Source: Cytophagaceae bacterium
GTDB lineage: Bacteria; Bacteroidota; Bacteroidia; Cytophagales; Flexibacteraceae
Direction: 5' to 3'
Assembly: GCA_947464365.1 (NCBI GenBank)
Contig: CANHWS010000207.1
Location: forward strand, 1-6,250
DNA length: 6,250 nt
Part shown: one piece after another, positions 6,200-6,250 of the stretch
Numbering within the stretch: position 1 is the first letter of the stretch
How the letters are laid out: each line of letters starts with the position of its first letter
The notes under the pieces: generated by a model
The model's database searches: none
What the model was told of the DNA's origin: nothing
What the model saw: only the letters and a program-made list of their open reading frames with translations
Program-made: the position numbers and the translations under genes

Positions 6200-6250
6200 C
6201 TACCACGTCACCGGAGCCTTTGCCAAAAAGCCAGCAATACCCCGCTGACA
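6200..6250 (-). CDS. Possible 3' end of a convergent gene (partial, C terminus only)
   Basis: Read on the minus strand from the window edge, one frame gives CQRGIAGFLAKAPVTW followed by TAG at 6202-6200. The pattern G-I-x-x-F-L-x-K-x-P-x-x faintly resembles the C terminus of enoyl-CoA hydratase/isomerase proteins (EGxxAFLEKRxPxx), but 16 residues cannot establish this. The bidirectional terminator at 6112-6146 supports a gene converging from the right. Another frame stays open to about 6173 and cannot be excluded. Confidence 0.28.
   Translation of the reverse strand, partial: CQRGIAGFLAKAPVTW

Overview
The window looks like an ordinary chromosomal stretch from a member of the Bacteroidetes (phylum Bacteroidota). 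Two large secreted proteins each end in the C-terminal sorting domain of the type IX secretion system, which is essentially confined to this phylum. A DUF983 zinc-ribbon membrane protein is also typical of the group. All three complete genes are preceded by the Bacteroidetes -7 promoter element TAnnTTTG, and none has a convincing Shine-Dalgarno sequence. I cannot place it at genus level.

Layout: (1) At the left, on the minus strand, is a short DUF983 inner-membrane protein (428 to 30). (2) A divergent intergenic region of about 270 bp holds a -7 box for each flanking gene and two short inverted repeats. (3) A plus-strand gene (702-2747) encodes a secreted protein with a signal peptide, a beta-solenoid-like N-terminal half, an unassigned middle region and a T9SS tail; a hairpin terminator follows at once. 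(4) A 211-bp gap carries a near-perfect promoter, TTTG-N19-TAnnTTTG, and a small hairpin that would lie at the 5' end of the transcript. (5) A plus-strand gene of 1043 codons (2959-6090) encodes a signal peptide, a DUF7948-type N-terminal domain, exactly seven SBBP repeats (a predicted seven-bladed beta-propeller), three Ig/PKD-like modules and a T9SS tail. (6) A perfect 16-bp-stem terminator, symmetrical enough to work both ways, is followed by what may be the 3' end of a convergent minus-strand gene running off the right edge.

The two large genes are separate transcription units by their own promoter and terminator signals. Both products are predicted to cross the inner membrane by Sec and the outer membrane by T9SS, to be displayed on the surface or released. 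No enzyme active site was recognised in either; structural or adhesive roles are the likeliest inference. DUF983 has no evident functional link to them. I see no mobile element, CRISPR array, tRNA, rRNA or phage gene. The points most worth checking are the consistent promoter geometry (which corrects two start codons), the seven-fold propeller, and the uncharacterised middle of the 702-2747 product.
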